Shown here: positions 8,461 to 16,726 of the stretch, piece after piece
How the letters are laid out: each line of letters starts with the position of its first letter
How positions within the stretch are numbered: position 1 is the first letter of the stretch
Assembly (NCBI GenBank): GCA_016463225.1
Contig: JAEMRT010000040.1
Location: 1-39,532, forward strand
From: Sphingopyxis sp.
GTDB taxonomy: Bacteria > Pseudomonadota > Alphaproteobacteria > Sphingomonadales > Sphingomonadaceae
Length of the DNA: 39,532 nucleotides
Reading direction: 5' to 3'
Position numbers and translations under genes: made by a program
The notes under the pieces: generated by a model
Databases searched by the model: none
What the model saw: only the letters and a program-made list of their open reading frames with translations
What the model was told of the DNA's origin: nothing

Positions 8461-9803
8461 CCCGCCATGTCTTCCTCACCCTGGCTACGGGCCTGCTGCT
8501 GCTCACGGTTGAGCAGGGCGAAGCCGCCGCGCAACAGGCGGTGTCCGGCCCGATCGCGGCCAACGATCTGGCTGTCTCGCCGGACGCGCCCTGTCTCGAT
8601 TTTCGCGATGCGCTGACGCTCGGCGCCCGGCTCGCGCCCGGCGTCCAGGTGGCCCAGGCCAGGCTCAGCGAGAGCCAGGCGGACCTCACCGAGGCGCGAT
8701 CCTTGTACAGGCCGCAGGTGTCGACGTTCCTGCGAACCGGTCTTGGCAGTTCCGATCTATCCGACAACCGGATCCAGAACCAGGCAGGCGTGCGGGGATC
8801 GCAGCGCCTGTTCGATTTTGGCGATTCGCATTTTGCGCGCGCGGCGGCCCGAGCCGCCATAGCGGCGCGCGAGAAGGAAATCGAAGGTGCGCAAACGGCT
8901 GCGGCGCTCGGGGCCGGCGGCGACTATCTTGGCTGGCTGGAGCTCGGCGAGCGACTGGAGGCGACCCGCGAGCGCGAGGCTTATTTTGCGCGTCAGCTCC
9001 TCTCGACAACCGACCTGATCGACACAGGCGGTGCGACGATCGCGGACCGTGCAGACATCGAGGCGCAACTGCTCGAGGCGCAGTCGTCGCGCATCGAGCT
9101 TGAGTTCACGCGCGCGCGCTTTGCGAAGAGACTGGCGATCAATATCCGAAGTTCGGCGGCGCCCTGCGCCGTCGGGGGCGTATCCGCCACCTTGTCGGAG
9201 ACTGTCAGCCCGATCCTCGCGCCCGACTTCAACCTCGACGCCGCAATCGATGCAAACCCTGAAATCCTCGCGCTTCGCCGGACGGCGGACGGTATGGACG
9301 CACAAGCCTCGCGCGAGGCGCGCAGTAGATATCCGATCCTCAGCCTGTCCGGTGTCGCATCCTATGCCGACGGCAATGTTTCGGGCGACGGCGGCCTGAT
9401 AAGCCGTATGGGCATCGATCTCACCATGCCGCTCTATACCGGAAGCGCTCAGGCGGCGCGGGTTGCTGCCGCTCGGGCGCGCACCGACCAGTCGCTCGCA
9501 CGCGTGGCGGAACGGAGGCGCGAGCTTGAGGAGATCGCAGCGGTGGGCATCTTGCGGGTCAACGCGCTCCGCGCGCAGGTAGAGCGACGCGAGAAGGCGC
9601 GTCAGGCCCGCGCCGACCAATTTGCGGCAGCCGAACGCCAGTTCGGCGTGGGGCTTCGAACCTTGCCCGAGCTCATACAAATCCGGCTACAGTTCGAAGC
9701 ATCGGAGCTTGAGCGCATCGATTCCCGCTATACGCTCCTGAACGAGGAGTTGAGCCTGTCGAGCGTGGTCGGACAATTGCGGTCGCTGGCTGACAGTAGA
9801 TAA
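8457..9803 (+). CDS. TolC-family outer-membrane channel of the type I secretion system
   Basis: A 448-residue protein with an N-terminal signal peptide (hydrophobic core about 5-17, probable cleavage near residue 25 after AAA). The body is long, helical and alanine/glutamate/arginine rich, with two related halves as in TolC outer-membrane efflux proteins. It supplies the outer-membrane exit duct for the adhesin. It overlaps the stop of the membrane fusion gene by 4 nt and is the last gene of the visible export operon. The export machinery is complete, with no frameshift seen. Confidence 0.92.
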   Translation: MTRHVFLTLATGLLLLTVEQGEAAAQQAVSGPIAANDLAVSPDAPCLDFRDALTLGARLAPGVQVAQARLSESQADLTEARSLYRPQVSTFLRTGLGSSDLSDNRIQNQAGVRGSQRLFDFGDSHFARAAARAAIAAREKEIEGAQTAAALGAGGDYLGWLELGERLEATREREAYFARQLLSTTDLIDTGGATIADRADIEAQLLEAQSSRIELEFTRARFAKRLAINIRSSAAPCAVGGVSATLSETVSPILAPDFNLDAAIDANPEILALRRTADGMDAQASREARSRYPILSLSGVASYADGNVSGDGGLISRMGIDLTMPLYTGSAQAARVAAARARTDQSLARVAERRRELEEIAAVGILRVNALRAQVERREKARQARADQFAAAERQFGVGLRTLPELIQIRLQFEASELERIDSRYTLLNEELSLSSVVGQLRSLADSR

Positions 9804-9910
9804 CAGGTCGACCGTTACCGCCCAACAGACTTGGGAGGGCAGTATGGCGAACCCCCAATGTGCGACGATGATGTGGACGCGTCGCACGACCTTCGAGGTG
9901 AAAAGGACGT

Positions 9911-10480
9911 GTGTTGACGTTAGACGGCGGATCAGGCGCTGATGCCGAAAATCTGAGGCTTGCCGCGATCGCGTCGGGCGACCGGGCGGCGATGAAACAG
10001 CTCTACGACGACCATTACGCCGGCCTTGTCCGGTTCGTTGAGGGCCGCGTGAACGGTCGGATCGAGGCGGCCGACGTTGTCCATGAGACCTTCATCGATG
10101 TATGGCGCCACGCGGCACGCTTTGAGGGACGATCATCGGTAAAGACCTGGATCTATTCGATCGCGCGGAACAAGTCGCTCGACAAGCTGCGCAGGGTCGG
10201 CCGCGAGGAGCAACTCGGCGACGACTTTGACGCTCCCGACCTTGATGCGGACGTCGAAGCGGCGGCAGAAGCTGCGCATGACGCCCAAAAGGTGCGCGAA
10301 TGCGTTGCCAAGCTCGGCCAAGCGCACCGGCGAATGATCGAGTTGGCCTTCTTCGAAGACCTGAGCTACGCCGAAATCTCGCAGATCGAAGATATTGCCG
10401 AAGGCACGGTCAAGACGCGGATATTCCACGCAAAGCGCCTCCTCATGCACTGCCTCGGACGTCGCGCCGCGGCCGTTTGA
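9911..10480 (+). CDS. ECF-type RNA polymerase sigma factor
   Basis: A 189-residue sigma-70 family protein with region 2 (about 22-95, including the VVHETFIDVWR core-binding helix and KTWIYSIARN) and region 4 (about 130-182, helix-turn-helix LSYAEISQIEDIAEGTVKTRI). No region 1.1 or 3 is present, typical of extracytoplasmic-function factors. The GTG at 9911 is only 3 nt from AGGA; the TTG at 9914 has better spacing (6 nt), so the start is uncertain by one codon. It is 107 nt downstream of the TolC gene on the same strand. It is convergent with its probable anti-sigma gene, 16 nt apart. I infer that it recognises the TGAACC-N16-CGAC sites found in this window. Confidence 0.92.
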   Translation: MLTLDGGSGADAENLRLAAIASGDRAAMKQLYDDHYAGLVRFVEGRVNGRIEAADVVHETFIDVWRHAARFEGRSSVKTWIYSIARNKSLDKLRRVGREEQLGDDFDAPDLDADVEAAAEAAHDAQKVRECVAKLGQAHRRMIELAFFEDLSYAEISQIEDIAEGTVKTRIFHAKRLLMHCLGRRAAAV

Positions 10481-10496
10481 CCCCCAAGTCGGCCGC

Positions 10497-11087
10497 TCAC
10501 TCCTCCGTAATAGATTCGACAATCTCGTCTCTCGCTCGCAGCTTTGCGACGCCATCCCGTTGGTGGCCCTTGTCGGCAAAACCTAAACGGTACAGACCAA
10601 GCGCGCTTGGTCCGTCGATGATCGTTGCGTCCGCGTCGAGCAGTGCCGAGCGGATAGCGCCTTCGCTCGCTTCAGGATGGAAGGCGACGCGGATGGAGTG
10701 GCCTTCGGCCGCTGCCTCGCCCGCGGTTTGGTAATCCGCCTCCGCCTCTTGCTGACTCGTCATATTCGGGATCACGGCAGCCTGCCAGGCAATGACGGCG
10801 AGCAGGGCCGCCGCCGCCATCTGTCCAAAATGCCAGTGGATGCGGCGCTTGTCTGATTTGGTGCCTTCGTCGACAGCATCCATCGCGCGCTCGAGGCGGG
10901 CCCAGCCAAACGCGCTTGCCTTCCCGATCGACTGATCGTCGCGCGCGGCGGCGATCCGCCGCAGCAGCGCGATCTCGTTCGCCAAAGCCGGATTTCTAGC
11001 CGCTTCGTTTGTCAAAGCGTCCGCGGCAGCGGGATCCAGTCGGCCCATCACATAATCGAGTAGCATCTCGTCAGACGGATATTCCAT
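10497..11087 (-). CDS. Single-pass anti-sigma factor with propeptide-like periplasmic domain
   Basis: A 196-residue protein. The cytoplasmic N-terminus (1-86) begins with a DEMLLDYVMGRLDP stretch typical of alphaproteobacterial anti-sigma factors and has no zinc-binding HxxxCxxC motif. One membrane segment follows at about 87-107. The periplasmic part (130-196) has an apparent beta-alpha-beta-beta-alpha-beta pattern (SIRVAF, ASEGAIRSALLDA, TIIDGPS, LGLYRLGF, VAKLRAR, EIVESI). That pattern resembles subtilisin propeptides and the N-terminal region of the S8 protease at 12569. It is convergent with the sigma gene rather than downstream of it. The ATG at 11087 has AGGA about 5 nt upstream. A TGAACC-N16-CGAC promoter lies 63 nt upstream, so it is probably induced by the sigma factor it controls. 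Confidence 0.82.
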   Translation of the reverse strand: MEYPSDEMLLDYVMGRLDPAAADALTNEAARNPALANEIALLRRIAAARDDQSIGKASAFGWARLERAMDAVDEGTKSDKRRIHWHFGQMAAAALLAVIAWQAAVIPNMTSQQEAEADYQTAGEAAAEGHSIRVAFHPEASEGAIRSALLDADATIIDGPSALGLYRLGFADKGHQRDGVAKLRARDEIVESITEE

Positions 11088-11149
11088 TTTTTCCTACTTC
11101 TTGTCTCGCTTGACCGGCGGGCCGTGCCTGACTAGCCAATCCAACTTCA

Positions 11150-11179
11150 CTTCGTCGTCGCACCATAAGTTTAGGTTCA
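11150..11179 (-). promoter_or_regulatory. ECF-type promoter for the anti-sigma gene
   Basis: Read on the minus strand: TGAACC (11179-11174), 16 nt, then CGACGAAG (11157-11150). It is identical in both boxes and in spacing to the site in front of the S8 protease. It points at the anti-sigma gene (start 11087), giving a leader of roughly 55 nt. The -35 box lies 4 nt from the start codon of the divergent outer-membrane protein gene, so the two genes share this short region. Confidence 0.75.
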
Positions 11180-11182
11180 CTC

Positions 11183-12445
11183 ATGCGATACCCGCTACCG
11201 CGCGGCGGTCTGGCTAGGGACCGCCGCTGTGCATTGCCACGCGCGGCGACCTCTTGCCTCATCTTGCTTTCATGGGTCGCGTCTGCGCCGTTCGCCCTCG
11301 CGGAGCCGGCGGAAGAGACGGACGAAACCAGCGCCCGCGTCGATGTTGTTGCGTTTGGCGACATGCGGCTCAGAATCGACGAAAGCCGCGTCGGAGATGC
11401 CGCACGGGCTTCTGCCACGACCCTGCGAATTCGATCCGGGGTCGAGATGTCGCAGGGCGAACGGCTGTCGCTGCTCGCCGAAGCCGAAGGCGTCATAAAC
11501 ATCGCGAGTAATGATCCGGCGCGGCGCTTCATCCCTGATCGCGAAAGCATCGAACTCAATCGCTTGCAACTCGCTTACGCCGGCGATGATTTCAATATCA
11601 GCGTCGGGCGTCAGCGCCTCGAATTTGGCGACGAACGCTTCGTGGGCTCCGCCGGTTTCCGGCAGGGCGACCAGACATATGACGCTGTCCGGTTCACCGC
11701 GCGAGGCCCCTCGGGCATCGGATTTGACGCCGCTTATGTCGGACGGGTCAATCGATTTGTCTCTTTCCCCAGCGCGCCAGAAAAACTGACCGGCGACACG
11801 CTGCTCCTGAACTCGGGCTTTCCTCTGCCATTCGGTACGGGAACCGCCTTCTATTATGCGATGGATCTCGCCAGCGGATCCGGCCCGGTAATCGATCGCC
11901 GTCTTTCGAACGAGACATATGGCGTCAATTGGCTGGGGGGAATCCACCGCCACGGCCTCGATTTCGAATGGCGCGTCGATCTCGCGCGGCAACGCAATCA
12001 TGCGGGTAATCCGCTTCGCTACCGTTTGGGATATAGCAGGCTGCGTTTCAAACTGGACGCGGGCGTTGCTGCCCTGATCGTCCATCGCGAGCGCTTGGGG
12101 GGTGACGGCGTCGCCGGATTTCAGATGCCGCTAGGGAGTAATCATGCGTTTCTGGGATCGGCGGAGCTCTTCGTGAGAACGCCGCCGAGCGGCGTGCTCG
12201 ACCAGTCCATCGAGGGCATCGTGCGAACCCCTGGGCTCGGCCCGTTACGCGGTGTCGCATTGTCGGTGCGTCGGCACCAGTTCAACGCCGCACTGGGGGG
12301 CCTGCGGCTGGGGAGCGAATGGGATGTTGCCGCGAGCGCGCAACTGGGCGCCTATCGCATTTCCGTCGAACGGGCGGATTATTCTGCGGCGAACTTCGGC
12401 AGGAATACCCGTCGTTTCTGGTTCACGCTTGCTCGTAATTTTTAG
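11183..12445 (+). CDS. Outer-membrane beta-barrel protein, alginate-export (AlgE)-like
   Basis: A 420-residue protein with an N-terminal export signal (hydrophobic stretch about 22-40, ALA before EP) after an unusually long basic leader, so a later start is possible. The mature part alternates hydrophobic and polar residues. It carries the motif seen in alginate-export family porins, DFNISVGRQRLEFGDERFVG (about 133-152), followed by TYDAVRF, and it ends in a phenylalanine (ARNF), as beta-barrel proteins do. The substrate cannot be read from sequence and may not be alginate. It is divergent from the anti-sigma gene and lies between it and the S8 protease. A weak sigma-70-like promoter (TTGACC at 11110, 17 nt, TAGCCA) is possible. 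Confidence 0.72.
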   Translation: MRYPLPRGGLARDRRCALPRAATSCLILLSWVASAPFALAEPAEETDETSARVDVVAFGDMRLRIDESRVGDAARASATTLRIRSGVEMSQGERLSLLAEAEGVINIASNDPARRFIPDRESIELNRLQLAYAGDDFNISVGRQRLEFGDERFVGSAGFRQGDQTYDAVRFTARGPSGIGFDAAYVGRVNRFVSFPSAPEKLTGDTLLLNSGFPLPFGTGTAFYYAMDLASGSGPVIDRRLSNETYGVNWLGGIHRHGLDFEWRVDLARQRNHAGNPLRYRLGYSRLRFKLDAGVAALIVHRERLGGDGVAGFQMPLGSNHAFLGSAELFVRTPPSGVLDQSIEGIVRTPGLGPLRGVALSVRRHQFNAALGGLRLGSEWDVAASAQLGAYRISVERADYSAANFGRNTRRFWFTLARNF

Positions 12446-12516
12446 GTGCGGCGCCAGCGCTTCCCCGGATCAGGCCCTTCGCGGTGCGCCGCCGCGGACG
12501 CACACTTAAAAGTGAT

Positions 12517-12546
12517 TGAACCCTTTTCGGGATCGGAACGACGAAG
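12517..12546 (+). promoter_or_regulatory. ECF-type promoter for the S8 protease gene
   Basis: TGAACC (12517-12522), 16 nt, then CGACGAAG (12539-12546). Both boxes and the spacing are identical to the site upstream of the anti-sigma gene. The predicted start of transcription near 12552 leaves a very short leader containing GAGGAG (about 12555-12560) before the GTG at 12569. Confidence 0.75.
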
Positions 12547-12568
12547 CGAATATTGAGGAGACTTCGGC

Positions 12569-13732
12569 GTGCGAAGATTTTGGGCTTGCATAGCTGCGAC
12601 GCTGTTCCTGCTTACGGCCGGGGGATGCGAGCGTTTCGTGCCGTTGTCGGCATCACCGGCGCAGGTCGCGAAGGATGCCGGGGAAGTCGTCGACGACAGC
12701 CAGATCGTTGTGCTCGCCCGAACCGGTGCCGCGGCGGAATCGCTCGTGTCAAAAGCCCAGCAGGCTGGCTTCACGTTGATCGAGCGCGATACGCTCGACG
12801 GGCTCGGTCTGAGAATGCTGGTCTTCAAGATTCCATCGGGAATGCTCGGTCCGGCAGCTATTCGTCAACTGGAAGCCTTCGAGCCCGGCGTCACGGCAGG
12901 CGTAAACCATGCTTACACGCTCAGCCAGGCCCGCGCGCCGCGGCCCCGCGTCTTTGCGTCGCGCAAACTGAGCTGGCCCGACCAGGGGTGCGCGTCGCGA
13001 TTTCCCGCCATCGGAATGATCGATGGACCGGTCGATATCGACGAGCGAAGTCTCGCAGGAGCCCGCGTTCAGCAGCGCATATTCGGTGGCCAGCCGTCCG
13101 GGGAAAGCCTCGATCACGGGACAACGACGGCTGCGATATTGATCGGGGAGGGACGCCTTAGGCGAACGCAGCTGTACAGCGCTTCCGTGATCGCGGATTA
13201 TCGACAGCGAAATCAGGTGGCGAGCGTCGACAATTTGCTTCGGGCGCTGAACTGGATGAAAATTTCTCGCGTCAGGCTCGTTAATATCAGCCTCGAGGGG
13301 CCGTATAACCGATTGCTCGATAGGGGATTTCAGCAGGCACTTGGGGACGGAATGATAGTCGTGGCATCGGTTGGAAATGGTGGACCACAAAGCCCGCCTC
13401 GCTTTCCGGCGAGCTTCGCGGGCGTTGTCGGTATTACGGCCGTCGATGCAGGCAACGCCATCTATTCGAGCGCGGCGCGCGGCGGTCAGGTCGACTTCGC
13501 GGCTCCCGGAGTAGATGTCTTCGTTCCGACGGATGCCGGTGGTCGTTATGTCACCGGAACGTCGGTTGCAGCGCCCTTCGTAACGGCAATCATTGCGGCA
13601 CAGTCGTCGCCGCGCGATTCTGTGAAGTCGATAACCGCCGGTCTGGCACGCTCGTCGGTGGATCTGGGGGTTCGCGGGAGAGATACGATTTATGGCTCCG
13701 GCCTCGCGCGTCTGGCGGCTACGTGCGGCTGA
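12569..13732 (+). CDS. Subtilisin-family (S8) serine protease, predicted lipoprotein
   Basis: A 387-residue protein. The signal sequence ends in a lipobox-like TAGGC with Cys20, which predicts membrane anchoring on the periplasmic side. Residues about 43-118 look like an N-terminal propeptide-type domain. The catalytic residues of the S8 family are all visible: Asp152 (GMIDGPVD), His183 (LDHGTTTA), the oxyanion Asn270 (ASVGNGG) and Ser332 (GTSVAAP). The GTG start is supported by GAGGAG 8 nt upstream. An exact match to the anti-sigma promoter precedes it, so the two are probably co-induced. Possible targets are the anti-sigma factor or the secreted adhesin; neither is shown. Fewer than 400 residues is compact for a secreted subtilase. 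Confidence 0.88.
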   Translation: MRRFWACIAATLFLLTAGGCERFVPLSASPAQVAKDAGEVVDDSQIVVLARTGAAAESLVSKAQQAGFTLIERDTLDGLGLRMLVFKIPSGMLGPAAIRQLEAFEPGVTAGVNHAYTLSQARAPRPRVFASRKLSWPDQGCASRFPAIGMIDGPVDIDERSLAGARVQQRIFGGQPSGESLDHGTTTAAILIGEGRLRRTQLYSASVIADYRQRNQVASVDNLLRALNWMKISRVRLVNISLEGPYNRLLDRGFQQALGDGMIVVASVGNGGPQSPPRFPASFAGVVGITAVDAGNAIYSSAARGGQVDFAAPGVDVFVPTDAGGRYVTGTSVAAPFVTAIIAAQSSPRDSVKSITAGLARSSVDLGVRGRDTIYGSGLARLAATCG

Positions 13733-13883
13733 ATCCGTTGCGTTTTCAACAAAGGTTTGCGCGCTTTTTGGGGCGTGCGCGGGAAGGCGGCCGCGAAGCT
13801 TAGCCTCGGCGCGGCGCTCGCCATGAATATCGAACGCGCGATCGGTCGTCCAAAATCGGTTGGGCGCTGAAAAAGGGGTGAGC

Positions 13884-16253
13884 ATGTTTCGGGTCATCGA
13901 ATGTGTCGTGGGGCAACATGATTGGCGGCTGGTAGTCCTGGCTGCCATCGTCTGTCTGCTCGGGAGCGCCTCATTGTTCCTGCTGCTCCGGCGTTCGCTG
14001 GATTGTGCCGAAGCGCGCCGCCGGCAATGGATTGCGGTTGCGGCGCTTGCCGCTGGCGTTGGCGTATGGGCCACGCATTTCCTCGCCATGCTGGCCTATG
14101 ATGGATCGACGCCGCTTCGTTTCGATCCAGGCATTACGGCGCTCTCTGTCGCGATCGCGGTGCTTGGCTATTGGGCCGCATTTCTCGTCGCAGGCCGAGG
14201 CTTTACGCTCTTGCCAAGCATTGCAGGCGGAGCACTTGGGGCGCTTGGCGTCGCGGCGATGCACATGACAGGAATGGCGTCGGTCGTCGGGCCTGTCGTC
14301 GTGCGATATGACTTTGGGGCAATCGCGGCCGCCGTTGCGGTAAACGCAGTTTGTTTCGCGCTCGCTTTCGCCGCCTTCGGCCGCCTCGGGGGCAGCCTCA
14401 AAATAGCTGTGCCTGCGTTGCTCGCTGTTCTCGGCGTCGTCGCTCTTCATTTTACCGCCATGTCGGCGACCGTTCTCGCGCCCGATCCCACGCGCAATGT
14501 CCCGGCCATGGTCGCCGGTCATGGGTGGCTGGTCGCCGCCATAACGGCAGCCACGCTCGGTCTCATCGCGCTTGTGCTCGTGGTTGCTCTGCTGGACCGG
14601 ATGCTGACCGACCTGCGGGGCTTGACCGAAGCGACGCTCGAAGGTCTCGCGATATTGAAGAGCGGACGCATCATGGAAGCCAACGGCCAGCTCGCGGATC
14701 TCCTGGGTGTCGATCCGGCAAACCTTGTCGATACCGAGGCTTCGCGCTGGTTCCGCCTTGCCGATGGCCTCGATCTGACGATCTCGCACGACGATCCGGT
14801 CGAGGCCGAACTCGTGCGCGCCGATGGGGACACGCGCTTCGTAGAGATCGCGACCCATGCGGTTGAGTATCGCGGTCGGTCACGGCAGGTGCTTGCGGTG
14901 CGCGATCTGACTGCACGGAAAGTTGCGGAACGCCAGGTCGAGCATCTTGCGACGCATGACACGCTTACCGGCCTTCCCAATCGCGCGCGTTTTACCGCGC
15001 TTCTTGAAGGGCTTATCGGTAGCGGAAAAGGCTTCGCTCTGCTGGCCCTTGATCTCGACCGGTTCAAGGCGGTGAACGATCTCTTCGGGCATAGCGCCGG
15101 CGACGCGATACTCTGCCGCGTTGCAGACCTGCTTCGCGACATTGCTGACGAAAATGATCTGGTCGCCCGGATCGGCGGCGACGAGTTCCTGATCATTCAG
15201 CGGGATGTCGGAGATGCCGAAAAGGCCCAGTCGCTTGTAAGATCGATCCTCGACGGCTTCGCGCGCGAGATGGATATCACGCGGGATCCGATGGCGGTCG
15301 GTGTGAGCATCGGCGTGGCGCTCTATCCGGCGGATGGCGAAGAGGCGTCCGCGCTGCGTCATAAAGCCGATGTTGCACTTTACCGCGCGAAAGAATGCGG
15401 CCGCGGCATCGCCTGCTTTTTCGATCTCGAGATGGACCGGATCGTCCGCAACCGCCGCGAGCTCGAGCATGACCTCCGCCACGCAATCGCTCGCGGAGAA
15501 CTCAGCCTCATGTTTCAGCCGCTCGTCGCAACGGCAGGCAAGCAAATCGTAGGCTATGAAGCGCTGCTCCGCTGGACCCATCCCACTCGGGGATCGATTA
15601 CGCCCGACATTTTCATACCGATCGCGGAGGATGTCGGTGCGATTATCCCGATCGGCGAATGGGTTTTGCACGAGGCGTGCGCTGCCGCAATGAGGTGGCC
15701 GCCCCACATCAGCGTAGCGGTCAATGTATCCCCGATTCAGTTCCAGCTCTCTAACCTTGCCGGAGTTGTTGAGCGTGCGCTTCGGGTGAGCGGTCTCGAC
15801 GCCGCCCGGCTCGAACTCGAAGTCACCGAGAGCGTGATGTTGCGCAACCGTGCCAGCGCACTTTCAACGCTGCATCAGCTCAAGGATCTCGGCGTGCGGA
15901 TCGTTATGGACGATTTCGGCACCGGCTATTCGTCGCTCAGCAATCTTCAGGCGTTTCCGTTCGACAAGATCAAGATCGATCAGAGTTTCGTCAGCCATGT
16001 CACCGACGATGAATCGGCACGCTCGATCATTCGCGCAATCGTCGCGCTTGGTCGAAGCCTTGACTTGCCTGTCGTCGCAGAAGGTGTCGAGACCGAAGAG
16101 CAGCGCCAGATGGTCCTCGAAGAGGGCTGCCCGCAGGCGCAGGGATTTCTGTTCGGCAGTCCGGCAAAAGCCGTTGTGTATTTCCCTGCAGCGCTGAGAG
16201 CCGTGGAAGAGACGGCGCAGACACGCTTGGCGCCGCGAACGCGACAGTCCTGA
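13884..16253 (+). CDS. MHYT-PAS-GGDEF-EAL cyclic-di-GMP signalling protein
   Basis: A 789-residue membrane protein. Seven or so N-terminal hydrophobic segments (about 1-245) carry three MHYT-type motifs (WATHFLAML, AMHMTGM, ALHFTAM), proposed in this family to sense gases through bound metal. A PAS-like linker (about 250-355) is followed by GGDEF with an intact GGDEF signature (431-435), then EAL with EAL (559-561), DDFGTGYSS (676 onward) and EGVET (733 onward). Both catalytic domains look intact, so it could make and degrade cyclic-di-GMP. The inhibitory RxxD site before GGDEF is not conserved (DEND instead). The ATG at 13884 is chosen because AAGGGG precedes it; an upstream in-frame TTG at 13860 is less likely. 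It lies next to an adhesin export locus, a classic output of cyclic-di-GMP. Confidence 0.92.
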   Translation: MFRVIECVVGQHDWRLVVLAAIVCLLGSASLFLLLRRSLDCAEARRRQWIAVAALAAGVGVWATHFLAMLAYDGSTPLRFDPGITALSVAIAVLGYWAAFLVAGRGFTLLPSIAGGALGALGVAAMHMTGMASVVGPVVVRYDFGAIAAAVAVNAVCFALAFAAFGRLGGSLKIAVPALLAVLGVVALHFTAMSATVLAPDPTRNVPAMVAGHGWLVAAITAATLGLIALVLVVALLDRMLTDLRGLTEATLEGLAILKSGRIMEANGQLADLLGVDPANLVDTEASRWFRLADGLDLTISHDDPVEAELVRADGDTRFVEIATHAVEYRGRSRQVLAVRDLTARKVAERQVEHLATHDTLTGLPNRARFTALLEGLIGSGKGFALLALDLDRFKAVNDLFGHSAGDAILCRVADLLRDIADENDLVARIGGDEFLIIQRDVGDAEKAQSLVRSILDGFAREMDITRDPMAVGVSIGVALYPADGEEASALRHKADVALYRAKECGRGIACFFDLEMDRIVRNRRELEHDLRHAIARGELSLMFQPLVATAGKQIVGYEALLRWTHPTRGSITPDIFIPIAEDVGAIIPIGEWVLHEACAAAMRWPPHISVAVNVSPIQFQLSNLAGVVERALRVSGLDAARLELEVTESVMLRNRASALSTLHQLKDLGVRIVMDDFGTGYSSLSNLQAFPFDKIKIDQSFVSHVTDDESARSIIRAIVALGRSLDLPVVAEGVETEEQRQMVLEEGCPQAQGFLFGSPAKAVVYFPAALRAVEETAQTRLAPRTRQS

Positions 16254-16726
16254 CACCGCAGTTAATGGCGCGCGGAACATCCTGGTCGGAGACCGGGCCG
16301 GCTTGATCATCTTCCGGGCGTGGTGTCCGCGCTGGACCAGAAGCGCTGGGCTCTGGTTATCGGGATGCGCAAGCGCAGCGCCCGGATAATTGTCGGTGGA
16401 CGAAAATTTAGCTCGTGGTCAGCGCTGACGCGCCTCGGCGGAATGGACGCTGCGGGCGAAAGTTCTGCCGGTCTCATCTGGCTCAATATGGCCAGGCTGG
16501 TTCGTGAGCAATTTTTCTCGCGTGATTTTGAACCCGCCCGCGCTCGTCAGTCACTAAAATCTGTCGAGTGGTGAAGCAAACCCGCCGCCGTGCGGCGCCC
16601 GCGATTGATGCCAAGCCACTTGAAGGCCTAACGCAAGTTTGGAGGTCTGATCGAACGATCCCAAGCCATTATCTAGAGGCTCATCGAGCTGTCGGCTTGT
16701 CCCACGAACAGATATGGAGAGACACG
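16254..16726. other. 473-bp stretch with no supported gene
   Basis: One open frame (16320-16574, plus strand) has no recognisable domain and no good ribosome site. It runs into the upstream part of the next frame. A TGAACC at 16529 is not followed by CGAC at the right spacing. I see no RNA gene or clear terminator. Confidence 0.5.

Noticed and set aside
9851..9880. GAACCC upstream of the sigma gene as an autoregulated promoter
   Set aside because: The first box reads CGAACC and the nearest CGACG follows after only 8-9 nt, so spacing does not match.
16529..16560. Possible fifth TGAACC promoter upstream of the DUF3455-like gene
   Set aside because: The bases 16 nt downstream read TCAC, not CGAC.
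16320..16574. 84-codon open frame on the plus strand
   Set aside because: No domain, no convincing ribosome site, composition like a random high-GC open frame.
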